This document shows positions 49,235 through 56,544 of a DNA stretch of 64,000 nt, piece by piece; position 1 is the stretch's first letter, and every line of letters starts with the position of its first letter. The position numbers were made by a program, and so were the translations under genes. This stretch comes from an uncultured Collinsella sp. GTDB lineage: Bacteria; Actinomycetota; Coriobacteriia; Coriobacteriales; Coriobacteriaceae. The notes under the pieces were generated by a model. The model saw only the letters and a list, made by a program, of their open reading frames with translations. It was not told the DNA's origin and did no database searches. The stretch lies in the NCBI GenBank assembly GCA_958439425.1, contig CAUBVH010000007.1, forward strand, positions 27,135 to 91,134. The letters are read 5' to 3'.

Positions 49235-49637
49235 GCCTCTCCTCTCTATCGTGTTGGCGTCCCGTCTGGGGGTCGTGGCTGGCGATTGCCGGGCGACCCT
49301 TCGAAAGGGACATGACATGCAGCCCCTATAATACCGCGAAATGCACGGAATATTCGGCGAACGGCTCAGTTTTCGTAGCGAGAAGTCCGGAAGTTTTAAT
49401 TGAAACGGTTTAACCCTATGTTCTGTGGTCGCGAACTCCCGTAGAGGGGGTCCGTCTTGGGCAAGCTTTTGGTCAGCTCTTGCAAGCGTTGCGGGGGCTG
49501 ACCTGTTGCAACGGTGCCGTTCGCCGCCTATTTACTGCCTTTGGCCGCGCGAGTCTATTGTTTTGCGTGGATGTTTTGATGGCACGCTTCAATCGTGCTG
49601 TATTGGATGGCAAGCAGATCCCGGCGAAGGGAGCGCC
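49235..49637. other. Gap without a gene between the NifU-like and second RAYT genes
   Basis: This 403-base stretch contains TATTAT on the minus strand at 49328-49333, a possible -10 element for the NifU-like gene without a convincing -35, and the short palindrome CGGAATATTCGG at 49346-49357 next to it. From about 49440 the sequence is GC-rich and leads into the RAYT gene. I see no coding region or strong RNA structure. Confidence 0.4.
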
Positions 49638-50438
49638 ATGCAGCGCGTTTGGAGAACGGTTACCGGCTTTTACCATGTCTGTGCCCGCGGTACGGGCAAG
49701 CAGCTCATCTTTGAGGGCGATGATGACCGGTGGGAGTTTTTGGAACTGATGCGCGACTGCTGCCGCGAGGCGGGCGTGACGGTTATCGCCTGGTGCCTTA
49801 TGGGCAATCACGTGCATCTTGTGCTTGCAGATTACGAGGACGCGATGAGCGCGGCGATGCACCGGCTGCTTTTGACGTACGCGCGGCGGTTCAATAAACG
49901 CACGGGGCGCACAGGCCATCTGTTCCAGAACCGTTTTGACCGGCGCTCGCTCGATACCGACTGGCAGGTGATGGAGGCTATTCGCTCCGTACACGCCGAT
50001 CCGCAGGAGGCGGGCGTTAGCCTAATCGAGCGTTATCCCTGGAGCAGCTTTGCCGAGTATCTGCGAGCGTATGACAACGATACGACGAGGGGATTTTCCG
50101 ACCCTTCTTGCGTGCTCGAGCTCTTTGAGTCTGCCAAGGGGTTTCTTGATTATTCTCTGTCAATGCCCGATGGTTCCGATCCGGTGATTCACGATATGGA
50201 TGAGACGGAGTGGGAGCGGCGTGCGTTTGCTGACAAGATGGCGAATCGCCTGGGCGTGCCGCTCAACGAACTCAAGACCGTAGCACCGTCGCGGCGAGAC
50301 GGAATCATTTTCGCCCTGCACGATGGCGGCTACACGGTGCGCGAGATCGAACGGTATACGGGAATCAGCAAGAGTACCGTCTCTCGTATCGTGCGCGCTT
50401 ATGCTCGGGTGAAGGCTCAGGCTGAGGGCTCGGAATAG
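49638..50438 (+). CDS. REP-associated tyrosine transposase (RAYT), second copy
   Basis: The 266-residue protein is related to the first RAYT (33343) but clearly diverged. It has WCLMGNHVHLVLADYEDAMS (HUH) near residue 52, the segment NKRTGRTGHLFQNRFDRRSL near 85 and a C-terminal helix-turn-helix (GYTVREIERYTGISKSTVSR). GAAGGGAG lies 5 bases before the ATG at 49638. It sits between the two iron-sulfur loci, is single-copy-like with no IS ends, and is followed by a TGGGACAA palindrome, not by the R1 palindrome that flanks the first RAYT. Each RAYT may thus serve its own repeat family. Confidence 0.85.
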   Translation: MQRVWRTVTGFYHVCARGTGKQLIFEGDDDRWEFLELMRDCCREAGVTVIAWCLMGNHVHLVLADYEDAMSAAMHRLLLTYARRFNKRTGRTGHLFQNRFDRRSLDTDWQVMEAIRSVHADPQEAGVSLIERYPWSSFAEYLRAYDNDTTRGFSDPSCVLELFESAKGFLDYSLSMPDGSDPVIHDMDETEWERRAFADKMANRLGVPLNELKTVAPSRRDGIIFALHDGGYTVREIERYTGISKSTVSRIVRAYARVKAQAEGSE

Positions 50439-50442
50439 AAAA

Positions 50443-50475
50443 TGGCCGAACCGCTCTTGTCAAGCGATTCGGCCA
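50443..50475. terminator. Hairpin after the second RAYT gene
   Basis: TGGCCGAA and TTCGGCCA pair perfectly, extended by CGCT/AGCG, with AACAAAA following. It is weak as a U-tract terminator on the plus strand but fits the minus strand less well. Confidence 0.5.
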
Positions 50476-50484
50476 ACAAAATTC

Positions 50485-50525
50485 TTAAGATTTGGGACAA
50501 GTACTACTGATTATTTTGTCCCGCG
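50485..50525. repeat. TGGGACAA palindrome (family R2) at the end of sufU
   Basis: TTAAGATTTGGGACAA is followed after 15 bases by TTGTCCC. The same TTAAGATTTGGGACAA start occurs at 55915. The repeat overlaps the last codons of sufU, whose final residues (GQNNQ) are encoded by its right arm. Confidence 0.7.
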
Positions 50526-50938
50526 AGCATGCCGTCGAGGGTGCGCCAGGCGAGCTCGGCGCATTTGACGCGGGCAGGCATGTGTGAGATGTCCTGGAGC
50601 TGGGCGGCCTCGTCCAGGTCTTCCAGGTCCTCATCGGAGAGCTGCTCGCCGCGAATCATGGCGAGGAAGAGCCCTGCCAGGCGACGAGCCTCCTCGACCG
50701 TTTCGCCGGTGATGAGGTCGGCCATGATGTCGGCGCTGGCCTGGCTTATAGCGCAGCCGTGACCGGTAAACGAGGCCTCCTCGATAACGCCGTTCTCGAC
50801 ACGAAGCTGCAAGGTGAGCTCGTCGCCGCAGCTGGGGTTGATGCCGTCGTGCTCGTGCGTGGGGGCATCCATCTCGTACTTGTAGTCGGGGTGCGAGTTG
50901 TGCTCCATAAATGTGGTGGAGGTGTAGAGGTTACCCAT
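50504..50938 (-). CDS. sufU: SufU iron-sulfur scaffold/sulfur-acceptor protein
   Basis: The 144-residue protein is SufU, the zinc-dependent sulfur acceptor of SufS in Gram-positive systems. The zinc/scaffold cysteines are in HDGINPSCGDELTL, FTGHGCAISQASADIM and ARVKCAELAWRTLD, with the conserved Asp in CGDE. The short stretch between the second and third cysteines is consistent with SufU rather than IscU. It overlaps sufS by 8 bases, is the last gene of the suf operon, and its C-terminus runs into an R2 palindrome. Confidence 0.9.
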   Translation of the reverse strand: MGNLYTSTTFMEHNSHPDYKYEMDAPTHEHDGINPSCGDELTLQLRVENGVIEEASFTGHGCAISQASADIMADLITGETVEEARRLAGLFLAMIRGEQLSDEDLEDLDEAAQLQDISHMPARVKCAELAWRTLDGMLAGQNNQ

Positions 50939-52256
50939 TGAACGTGCTCCAAACGTGATGCAGACCGGCGATGAACTTGTCGATATCGGCCTTGTCGTTG
51001 TAGAAGGCCACGCTGGCGCGGCAGCAGGCGAGGTTCTCGACGCCCAGCCAGGTGAGCAGCGGCTGCGCGCAGTGGTGACCGGCGCGGATGCAGACGCCGT
51101 CCATGTCCATGATGCTCGCGACGTCGTGCGGGTGGATGCCCTTGACGTTAAAGCTTACAACGCCGTGGTGGTTGTCCCAATAGATGGAGCCGATGATCTG
51201 GACAAAGTCGAGCTGCATGAGCTCGCCCATCAGGTAGTGGACGAGTGCCTGCTCGCGTGCCTGGATGTTCTCGTAACCCACCGTGTTGACCAGGTAGTCG
51301 AGTGCCGCACCCGTGGCGAAGATGCCGGCGGCGTCCTGCGTGCCGGCCTCGAATTTCTCGGGGACGGGCGCCCAGACGGCGTCCTGCTCGGTGACCGAAT
51401 CGATCATCTCGCCGCCGGTGAGCATGGGTGGCATGGCGTCGAGCAGGTCCATTTTGCCCCACAGCACGCCAATGCCCATGGGGCCCATGGCCTTGTGCGC
51501 GCTAAAGGCAAAGAAATCGGCGCCCAGGTCGGCCACATCGACCGGCATGTGCGGCAGCGACTGTGCACCGTCGACGACCAGGTAGCCGCCGTACTTGTGC
51601 ACGAGCTTGCCGAGGTTCTTGACTGGGTTCTCGACGCCCAACACGTTGGAGACCTGTCCCACGGCCAGGATCTTGGTCTTGGGACCCACCTTGGCAAGAA
51701 CCTCCTCGGTGGTGAGCTGGCCGGTCTTGGTGGGGTAGAGGTAGACGAGCTTGGCGCCGGTCTCGCGGCAGACCTGCTGCCACGGAATCAGGTTGGAGTG
51801 GTGCTCCATGATGGTGATGACGACCTCGTCGCCCGGCTCGAGGACCGTGGGCGCAAAGCTCTTGGCGACCAGGTTGAGCGACTCGCTCGTGTTGCGGGTG
51901 AAGACGACCTCGTTGGCCTGGGCGGCGCCGATGACGTCGGCGATCTGCTGGCGGACTTTCGCGATGGCGTCGGTGGCCTCGACGGACAGCGAGTACAGGC
52001 CGCGCAGGGGGTTGGCGTTCATGCGCTGATAGAAGTCGCGCTCGGCGTCAAGCACACAGGCAGGGCGCTGCGCGGTGGCGGCGCTATCGAGGAAGGCGAT
52101 CTCGGGGTGCTGCTGGAACAGCGGGAACTGCGCCTTATAGGGATTGGTCTCGATGTCGACGGTAGGCCAGCCGCGCGAGGCCTCATCGCTTGCGTCGAGC
52201 TCCATAGGCTCCGGTGCGGTACAGGTATCGCATTTAACGTGCTCGGTGTCGATCAT
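50931..52256 (-). CDS. sufS: Cysteine desulfurase SufS
   Basis: The 441-residue PLP enzyme takes sulfur from cysteine for cluster assembly. FLDSAATAQRP near residue 55, TRNTSESLNLVAKS near 120, MEHHSNLIPWQ near 150, the lysine segment FFAFSAHKAMGPMGIGVLWG near 255, and the Cys segment LACCRASVAFYNDK near 410 fit the SufS group (type II desulfurases). The N-terminal 35 residues (including CDTCTAPEP) are an extra extension. It overlaps sufD by 4 bases (ATGA) and sufU by 8, so the operon is translationally coupled. Confidence 0.95.
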   Translation of the reverse strand: MIDTEHVKCDTCTAPEPMELDASDEASRGWPTVDIETNPYKAQFPLFQQHPEIAFLDSAATAQRPACVLDAERDFYQRMNANPLRGLYSLSVEATDAIAKVRQQIADVIGAAQANEVVFTRNTSESLNLVAKSFAPTVLEPGDEVVITIMEHHSNLIPWQQVCRETGAKLVYLYPTKTGQLTTEEVLAKVGPKTKILAVGQVSNVLGVENPVKNLGKLVHKYGGYLVVDGAQSLPHMPVDVADLGADFFAFSAHKAMGPMGIGVLWGKMDLLDAMPPMLTGGEMIDSVTEQDAVWAPVPEKFEAGTQDAAGIFATGAALDYLVNTVGYENIQAREQALVHYLMGELMQLDFVQIIGSIYWDNHHGVVSFNVKGIHPHDVASIMDMDGVCIRAGHHCAQPLLTWLGVENLACCRASVAFYNDKADIDKFIAGLHHVWSTFNG

Positions 52257-53524
52257 GCGAGCTCCTCTTCAAAGTTGTCGATCAGGTTGTTGCCCAGGCG
52301 GACGACGGCGGCGCGGGTGCGCTCGTCGGTGGCGGAAAGCGCGGCGTCCTCCAACTTGGCACGGACGAACAGGTCCTCGGCGGCGTTTTGGTCAAGGCCG
52401 CGGCAGGCGAGATAGAACAGCTGCTCGTCGCGAACGTGACCGATGGTGGCGCCGTGGTTGCCGGCGACGTCGTCCTCGTCGCAGAGGATGACGGGAACGG
52501 TCTTGTTGTCGACGCCCTTGTTGGCCAAGAGCACTGTCTCGCGCTCGGTGCCGGTTGCGCCCTTGCAGCCGTGCACGAGGTCGATGGTGCCGCGGTAGAC
52601 CTTCTTGGACGTGCCAGTCAGCACGCCGTTGGCGTCGATCTCGCACTCGGTCTTGCGACCGCGGTGGCGCAGCTGGTAGTTAAAGTCGCGCACCTGCTCT
52701 CGGGCGCCCAGGTAGTCAGTATCGATGGTGACCTTGGCGGTATCGCCCAGCAGGTCGCCGGCAAGGCCGGTGGCGCTGGCGCCGGCACCTAGGACGGTGT
52801 GCTGCACGTTGACGCGCGCGCCCTCGTCCAGGAACAGGCCGGTGTCGTCGAGCGCGATCCAGCTATCGTCGAGCGTCTGCGTGCAGGTCACGTTGACGGT
52901 GGCGTACTCGTGGGCGCACACGCGTAGCGCGGAGCCCACGACACCCTCGCCGGTAACGGGGGAGTCTAGGGCAATATGCAGATCGAGCGTCGACTGGGGA
53001 CGGGCGACGACGTCGATGGCGGCGATGGCCGCGGCGGCATCGACACCGCTCACACGTACGGTAACCGTGGCGTGCTGGTATGCGGGCACATCGATGACGA
53101 TGCGCTTGGTAGCGTGCTCGGCCAAGTAGGCGTAGGCAGCCTCGCCCATGCCGGTTTCGAAGGCCTCAGCGGGGGAGAGTTCCTCCTCGAGCTTGATGGC
53201 GCCGGCCTGGTAGATGGAGGTGGCGGGCACGTCGAGCTCGGTCTCGGGCGTGATGCGGGCGCGGTCGGCGGCATCACCGGGGGCGGAGGCGCGGCGCTCG
53301 GGGAAGCGCTCGGCCATGGCGTCCATGGCGGCGTCGAACGCGCCTGCCACGCCGGTAAACTGTTCGTCCAAGCCCTCGACCTCAACGGCCTCGGTGGGAG
53401 CGGCGGCAAGCTCGTCAGAGATCTCGAGCTTGGTCTGGTTCATCTTGAGCCAACCCCAAGTGGCAGCCGGCATCGCATTGACCTGCTCAAGGGTGGTAGC
53501 AGCGGTGTTCGTGGTCTGTTTCAT
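52253..53524 (-). CDS. sufD: SufD-like iron-sulfur assembly protein
   Basis: The 423-residue protein belongs to the SufB/SufD family and, by its position after sufB and weaker conservation, is the SufD subunit. The parallel beta-helix core has ARVNVQHTVLGAGASATGLA near residue 230 and QLFYLACRGLDQNAAEDLFV near 375, the latter the typical C-terminal segment of SufD. Residues about 1-150 are a divergent helical region. Together with SufB and SufC it forms the SufBC2D scaffold. Its start overlaps the stop of sufB (TAATG). Confidence 0.9.
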   Translation of the reverse strand: MKQTTNTAATTLEQVNAMPAATWGWLKMNQTKLEISDELAAAPTEAVEVEGLDEQFTGVAGAFDAAMDAMAERFPERRASAPGDAADRARITPETELDVPATSIYQAGAIKLEEELSPAEAFETGMGEAAYAYLAEHATKRIVIDVPAYQHATVTVRVSGVDAAAAIAAIDVVARPQSTLDLHIALDSPVTGEGVVGSALRVCAHEYATVNVTCTQTLDDSWIALDDTGLFLDEGARVNVQHTVLGAGASATGLAGDLLGDTAKVTIDTDYLGAREQVRDFNYQLRHRGRKTECEIDANGVLTGTSKKVYRGTIDLVHGCKGATGTERETVLLANKGVDNKTVPVILCDEDDVAGNHGATIGHVRDEQLFYLACRGLDQNAAEDLFVRAKLEDAALSATDERTRAAVVRLGNNLIDNFEEELA

Positions 53525-54936
53525 TATCCGATCGCTCCTTCCATCTCGAGCTTGATCAGGTTGTTCATCTCGACGGCGTACTCCAGCGGCAGCTCCTTGG
53601 AGACCGGGTTGGCAAAGCCGTTGACGATCATGGTGCGGGCCTCTTCCTCCGAGATACCGCGGCTCATCAGGTAGAACACCTTGTCATCGCCGATGCGGCC
53701 GATGGTGGCCTCGTGGCCGATGTCGACGTTCTTGGCGCGGATGTCCATGGCGGGGATGGTGTCGGAGCGGCTTTGGTCGTCGAGCATCAGCGACTGGCAG
53801 CTCACGGTTGCCTTGGAGCCCTCGGCCTTGGGCGTGGCCACGATGGAGCTGCGGAAGGTCTGGATGCCGCCGCTCTTGGAGATGCCCTTGGTCTCGACGG
53901 TTGCCGAGGTCTCGGGCGCGTTGAGCACGACCTTGCAGCCGGTATCGAGGTTCTGGCCGGCACCGGCAAAGGTAATGCCGGTAAAGCTCGAGCGGGCGCG
54001 GCGGCCGTTGAGCACGCTCATGGGGTAGAGATAGCCCACGTGGCTGCCGAAGGAGCCGCTGATCCATTCGATGTCGCCGTCCTCGTCCACGCGCGCACGC
54101 TTGGTGTTGAGGTTGTACATGTTCTTGGACCAGTTCTCGATGGTCGAGTAGCGCAGGTGCGCGCGCTTGCCCACAAAGAGCTCCACGGCGCCGGCGTGGA
54201 GGTTGGCCACGTTGTACTTGGGCGCGGAGCAGCCCTCGATAAAGTGCAGGTCGGCATCGTCCTCGACGATGATGAGCGTGTGCTCAAACTGGCCGGCGCC
54301 CTTGGCGTTGAGGCGGAAGTAGCTCTGCAGCGGAAAGTCGAGCTTGGTGCCCTTGGGCACGTAGACAAACGAGCCGCCCGACCACACGGCACCGTGCAAG
54401 GCCGCAAATTTGTGGTCGGTGGGCGGGATGAGCGTCATGAACTTCTCGTGGATGAGCGGCTCCCACTGCGGATCGTGCAGGGCCTCCTCGATGCCGGAGT
54501 AGACGATGCCCATCTTGGACGCCGTGTCCTGCATGTTGTGGTAGACCAGCTCGGAGTCGTACTGTGCGCCGACGCCTGCCAGGTAGCTGCGCTCGGCCTC
54601 GGGGATGCCCAGGCGCTCAAAGGTGTTCTTGATGTCGTCGGGCACCGACTCCCAGTCGTGCTTTTGGTCGGTGTTGGGCTTGACGTAGGTGACGATGTTA
54701 TCCATGTCCAGGCCCTCGATGGAGGGGCCCCACGTCGGATCGGGGAAGCGGTTGAAGATCTCGAGGGACTTGAGGCGCAGGTCGAGCATCCACTGCGGTT
54801 CGTCCTTCTTGGCGCTGATCTCGCGCACGATGTCGGGCGTGATGCCGGCGTCGAGGCGCTCGAATCCCTCCTCGCCATAGGTGAAGTCGTAGAGGCTGCG
54901 GTCGATGTCCGCGACCTCGGTGCGGTTCTTGGTCAT
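53524..54936 (-). CDS. sufB: Iron-sulfur assembly protein SufB
   Basis: The 470-residue protein is SufB, the main scaffold of the SufBCD complex. Recognisable parts are EPQWMLDLRLKSLEIFNRFP near residue 45, YSGIEEALHDPQWEPLIHEK near 150, GSFVYVPKGTKLDFPLQSYF near 185, FEHTLIIVEDDADLHFIEG, and YSTIENWSKNMYNLNTKRA near 255. The C-terminal DIGHEATIGRIGDDKVFYLM leads to the family end. The length is normal. It follows sufC by 12 bases in the operon. Confidence 0.95.
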   Translation of the reverse strand: MTKNRTEVADIDRSLYDFTYGEEGFERLDAGITPDIVREISAKKDEPQWMLDLRLKSLEIFNRFPDPTWGPSIEGLDMDNIVTYVKPNTDQKHDWESVPDDIKNTFERLGIPEAERSYLAGVGAQYDSELVYHNMQDTASKMGIVYSGIEEALHDPQWEPLIHEKFMTLIPPTDHKFAALHGAVWSGGSFVYVPKGTKLDFPLQSYFRLNAKGAGQFEHTLIIVEDDADLHFIEGCSAPKYNVANLHAGAVELFVGKRAHLRYSTIENWSKNMYNLNTKRARVDEDGDIEWISGSFGSHVGYLYPMSVLNGRRARSSFTGITFAGAGQNLDTGCKVVLNAPETSATVETKGISKSGGIQTFRSSIVATPKAEGSKATVSCQSLMLDDQSRSDTIPAMDIRAKNVDIGHEATIGRIGDDKVFYLMSRGISEEEARTMIVNGFANPVSKELPLEYAVEMNNLIKLEMEGAIG

Positions 54937-54948
54937 TACGTCGCCCCT

Positions 54949-55749
54949 TTACGCCTGCTGCTCGGCAGCGGCGGACTCGGCCTGGGCGCGCTGCTCGGCG
55001 GCCTCGCGCTCGAAGGTCTCAAAGCCGTTCTTGTCGATCCAGGGGATGAGCGAGGCGTCGTCCTCGCGCACGATATGACCCTTGACCATAACGTGGACGC
55101 GGTCGACATCCAAGTGCTCCAGGATGCGCGTGTTGTGCGTGATGATGAGCATGGAGCCGTCGCAGCTCTTGCGGTAGGCGTCCATGCCGTGGCTGACGGT
55201 GGAAAGCGCGTCGACGTCCAGGCCTGAGTCGGTCTCGTCCAGAATGGCGAGCTTGGGCTGCAGCAGCAGAAGCTGGAGCATCTCGACCTTCTTCTTCTCG
55301 CCGCCCGAGAAGCCCACGCCCAGCTCGCGGTTGAGGTAGGCGGTATCCATGTTGAGCTCGGCCGCGAGCTCCTTCACGCGGCGGCGGAACTCCTTGCCCT
55401 TCATCTCCAGGCCGGGGCGGCCAGCGATGCTGGCGCGCAAAAAGCTCGACAGCGGCACGCCCGGGATCTCGACCGGAGCCTGGAAGCTCAGGAACAGGCC
55501 GGCGCGCGAGCGCTTGTCGGTGGTGAGCTCGGTGATGTCCTGGTCGTCAAAGACGATGCGGCCGTCGTTGACGGTATAGACGGGGTCGCCCATGACCAGG
55601 TGGCCGAGGGTGGACTTGCCGGCGCCGTTGGGGCCCATCAGCACGTGGGTCTCGCCGGCGGCGACTTGCAGGTTGACGTTGTGGAGGATGGTCTTCTCGT
55701 CCACGGAGGCAGTCAGACCTTCGATGGAAAGCAGCGGATTTGTGCTCAT
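54949..55749 (-). CDS. sufC: Iron-sulfur assembly ATPase SufC
   Basis: The 266-residue ABC-type ATPase has Walker A LMGPNGAGKSTLGH near residue 35, signature GVGFSGGEKKKVEML near 145, Walker B LAILDETDSGLDVDALS near 165 and the H-loop IITHNTRIL near 195. These match SufC, the soluble motor of the SufBCD scaffold. An Ala/Glu-rich tail ends the chain (AEQRAQAESAAAEQQA). GAGAGGGA lies before the ATG at 55749; a start ten codons upstream is less likely. It is the first gene of the suf operon. Confidence 0.95.
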   Translation of the reverse strand: MSTNPLLSIEGLTASVDEKTILHNVNLQVAAGETHVLMGPNGAGKSTLGHLVMGDPVYTVNDGRIVFDDQDITELTTDKRSRAGLFLSFQAPVEIPGVPLSSFLRASIAGRPGLEMKGKEFRRRVKELAAELNMDTAYLNRELGVGFSGGEKKKVEMLQLLLLQPKLAILDETDSGLDVDALSTVSHGMDAYRKSCDGSMLIITHNTRILEHLDVDRVHVMVKGHIVREDDASLIPWIDKNGFETFEREAAEQRAQAESAAAEQQA

Positions 55750-55877
55750 GCTGTCCCTCTCTGTATATGGTGTACTCATAGGTGTACTAAACCCTAGGAA
55801 TCTTCTCGGAATAAAGTTACTATGGGTTCGGCGTTAGTCAAGGGAAAACCCGACTAATCCACTCGACTTTTCTAGAT

Positions 55878-55953
55878 GTGGGACAAAATAACCTGTTGTG
55901 TTTGTCCCACTTACTTAAGATTTGGGACAAACGAACCTGGTTATGTTGTCCCA
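55878..55953. repeat. Two tandem TGGGACAA palindromes (family R2) between sufC and the Rrf2 gene
   Basis: GTGGGACAAA (55878-55887) pairs with TTTGTCCCAC (55901-55910), and TGGGACAA (55923-55930) with TTGTCCCA (55946-55953). The second copy starts with TTAAGATT like the copy at 50485. In the divergent region of an Fe-S operon and its probable regulator they may be operators, or simply repeat copies; the third copy at the far end of the operon favours the repeat view. Confidence 0.75.
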
Positions 55954-55973
55954 GATGCGATGGGAGGGTAGGT

Positions 55974-56405
55974 ATGCTCATTTCTTCCAAGGGCCGCTAT
56001 GCCCTCCGGCTAATGATCTATATCGCGGCGCTGGGCGACGCCGAGGGCAAGATTGCTTTGCGCGAGGTCGCCGACCGTGAACATATCTCGCAAAAGTATT
56101 TGGAGCAGCTGGTTCGTCCGCTTATGAAGGCGGGCCTGCTTAAGAGCGTGCGCGGCAAAGGCGGTGGCTACATGATGGCCAAGGACCCCGCCGAGGTGCG
56201 TGCTGGCGACATCCTGCGCGCTGTCGAGGGCAGCACGGCGCCCGTGGCGTGCGATGGCATCGACAACAGCTGCGCCCGCAGCGATCTTTGCTCGACCGTC
56301 AAATTCTGGCGCGGTCTGGACGACGTGATCGAAAAGTACGTCGACGGCGTGACATTGGCCGACCTGGCCGCCGTCCCCGAAGTCAACTTCAACATCAAGC
56401 TGTAG
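55974..56405 (+). CDS. Rrf2 family iron-sulfur-responsive regulator
   Basis: The 143-residue protein has the Rrf2 winged helix (MLISSKGRYALRLMIYIAAL, then HISQKYLEQLVRPLMKAGLL and SVRGKGGGYMMAKDP) and, near residues 92-106, the cysteines of VACDGIDNSCARSDLC, spaced Cys-6-Cys-5-Cys, close to the cluster-binding Cys of IscR. It is divergent from the suf operon, so it probably senses Fe-S status or oxygen and controls suf. GGGAGGG lies before the ATG at 55974; an in-frame upstream start runs through the palindromes and is unlikely. Confidence 0.9.
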   Translation: MLISSKGRYALRLMIYIAALGDAEGKIALREVADREHISQKYLEQLVRPLMKAGLLKSVRGKGGGYMMAKDPAEVRAGDILRAVEGSTAPVACDGIDNSCARSDLCSTVKFWRGLDDVIEKYVDGVTLADLAAVPEVNFNIKL

Positions 56406-56458
56406 GTTTAGCGCAATTCCTTAAGTTTTCGCGGAGGGTTGTTGCCGTTTACCGAGAG

Positions 56459-56474
56459 GTTGTTGTGCAACAAC
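56459..56474. promoter_or_regulatory. Dyad upstream of the surface protein gene
   Basis: GTTGTTG-TG-CAACAAC is a 7-base dyad about 70 bases before the start at 56545. It may be an operator; I see no well-spaced sigma70 promoter between it and the gene. Confidence 0.35.
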
Positions 56475-56544
56475 GGGTGAGCTGCAATACTTATTTTTAT
56501 CTTTGCAAACTGCACTTTAACTATACCAATGCAGGGAGGATCTT

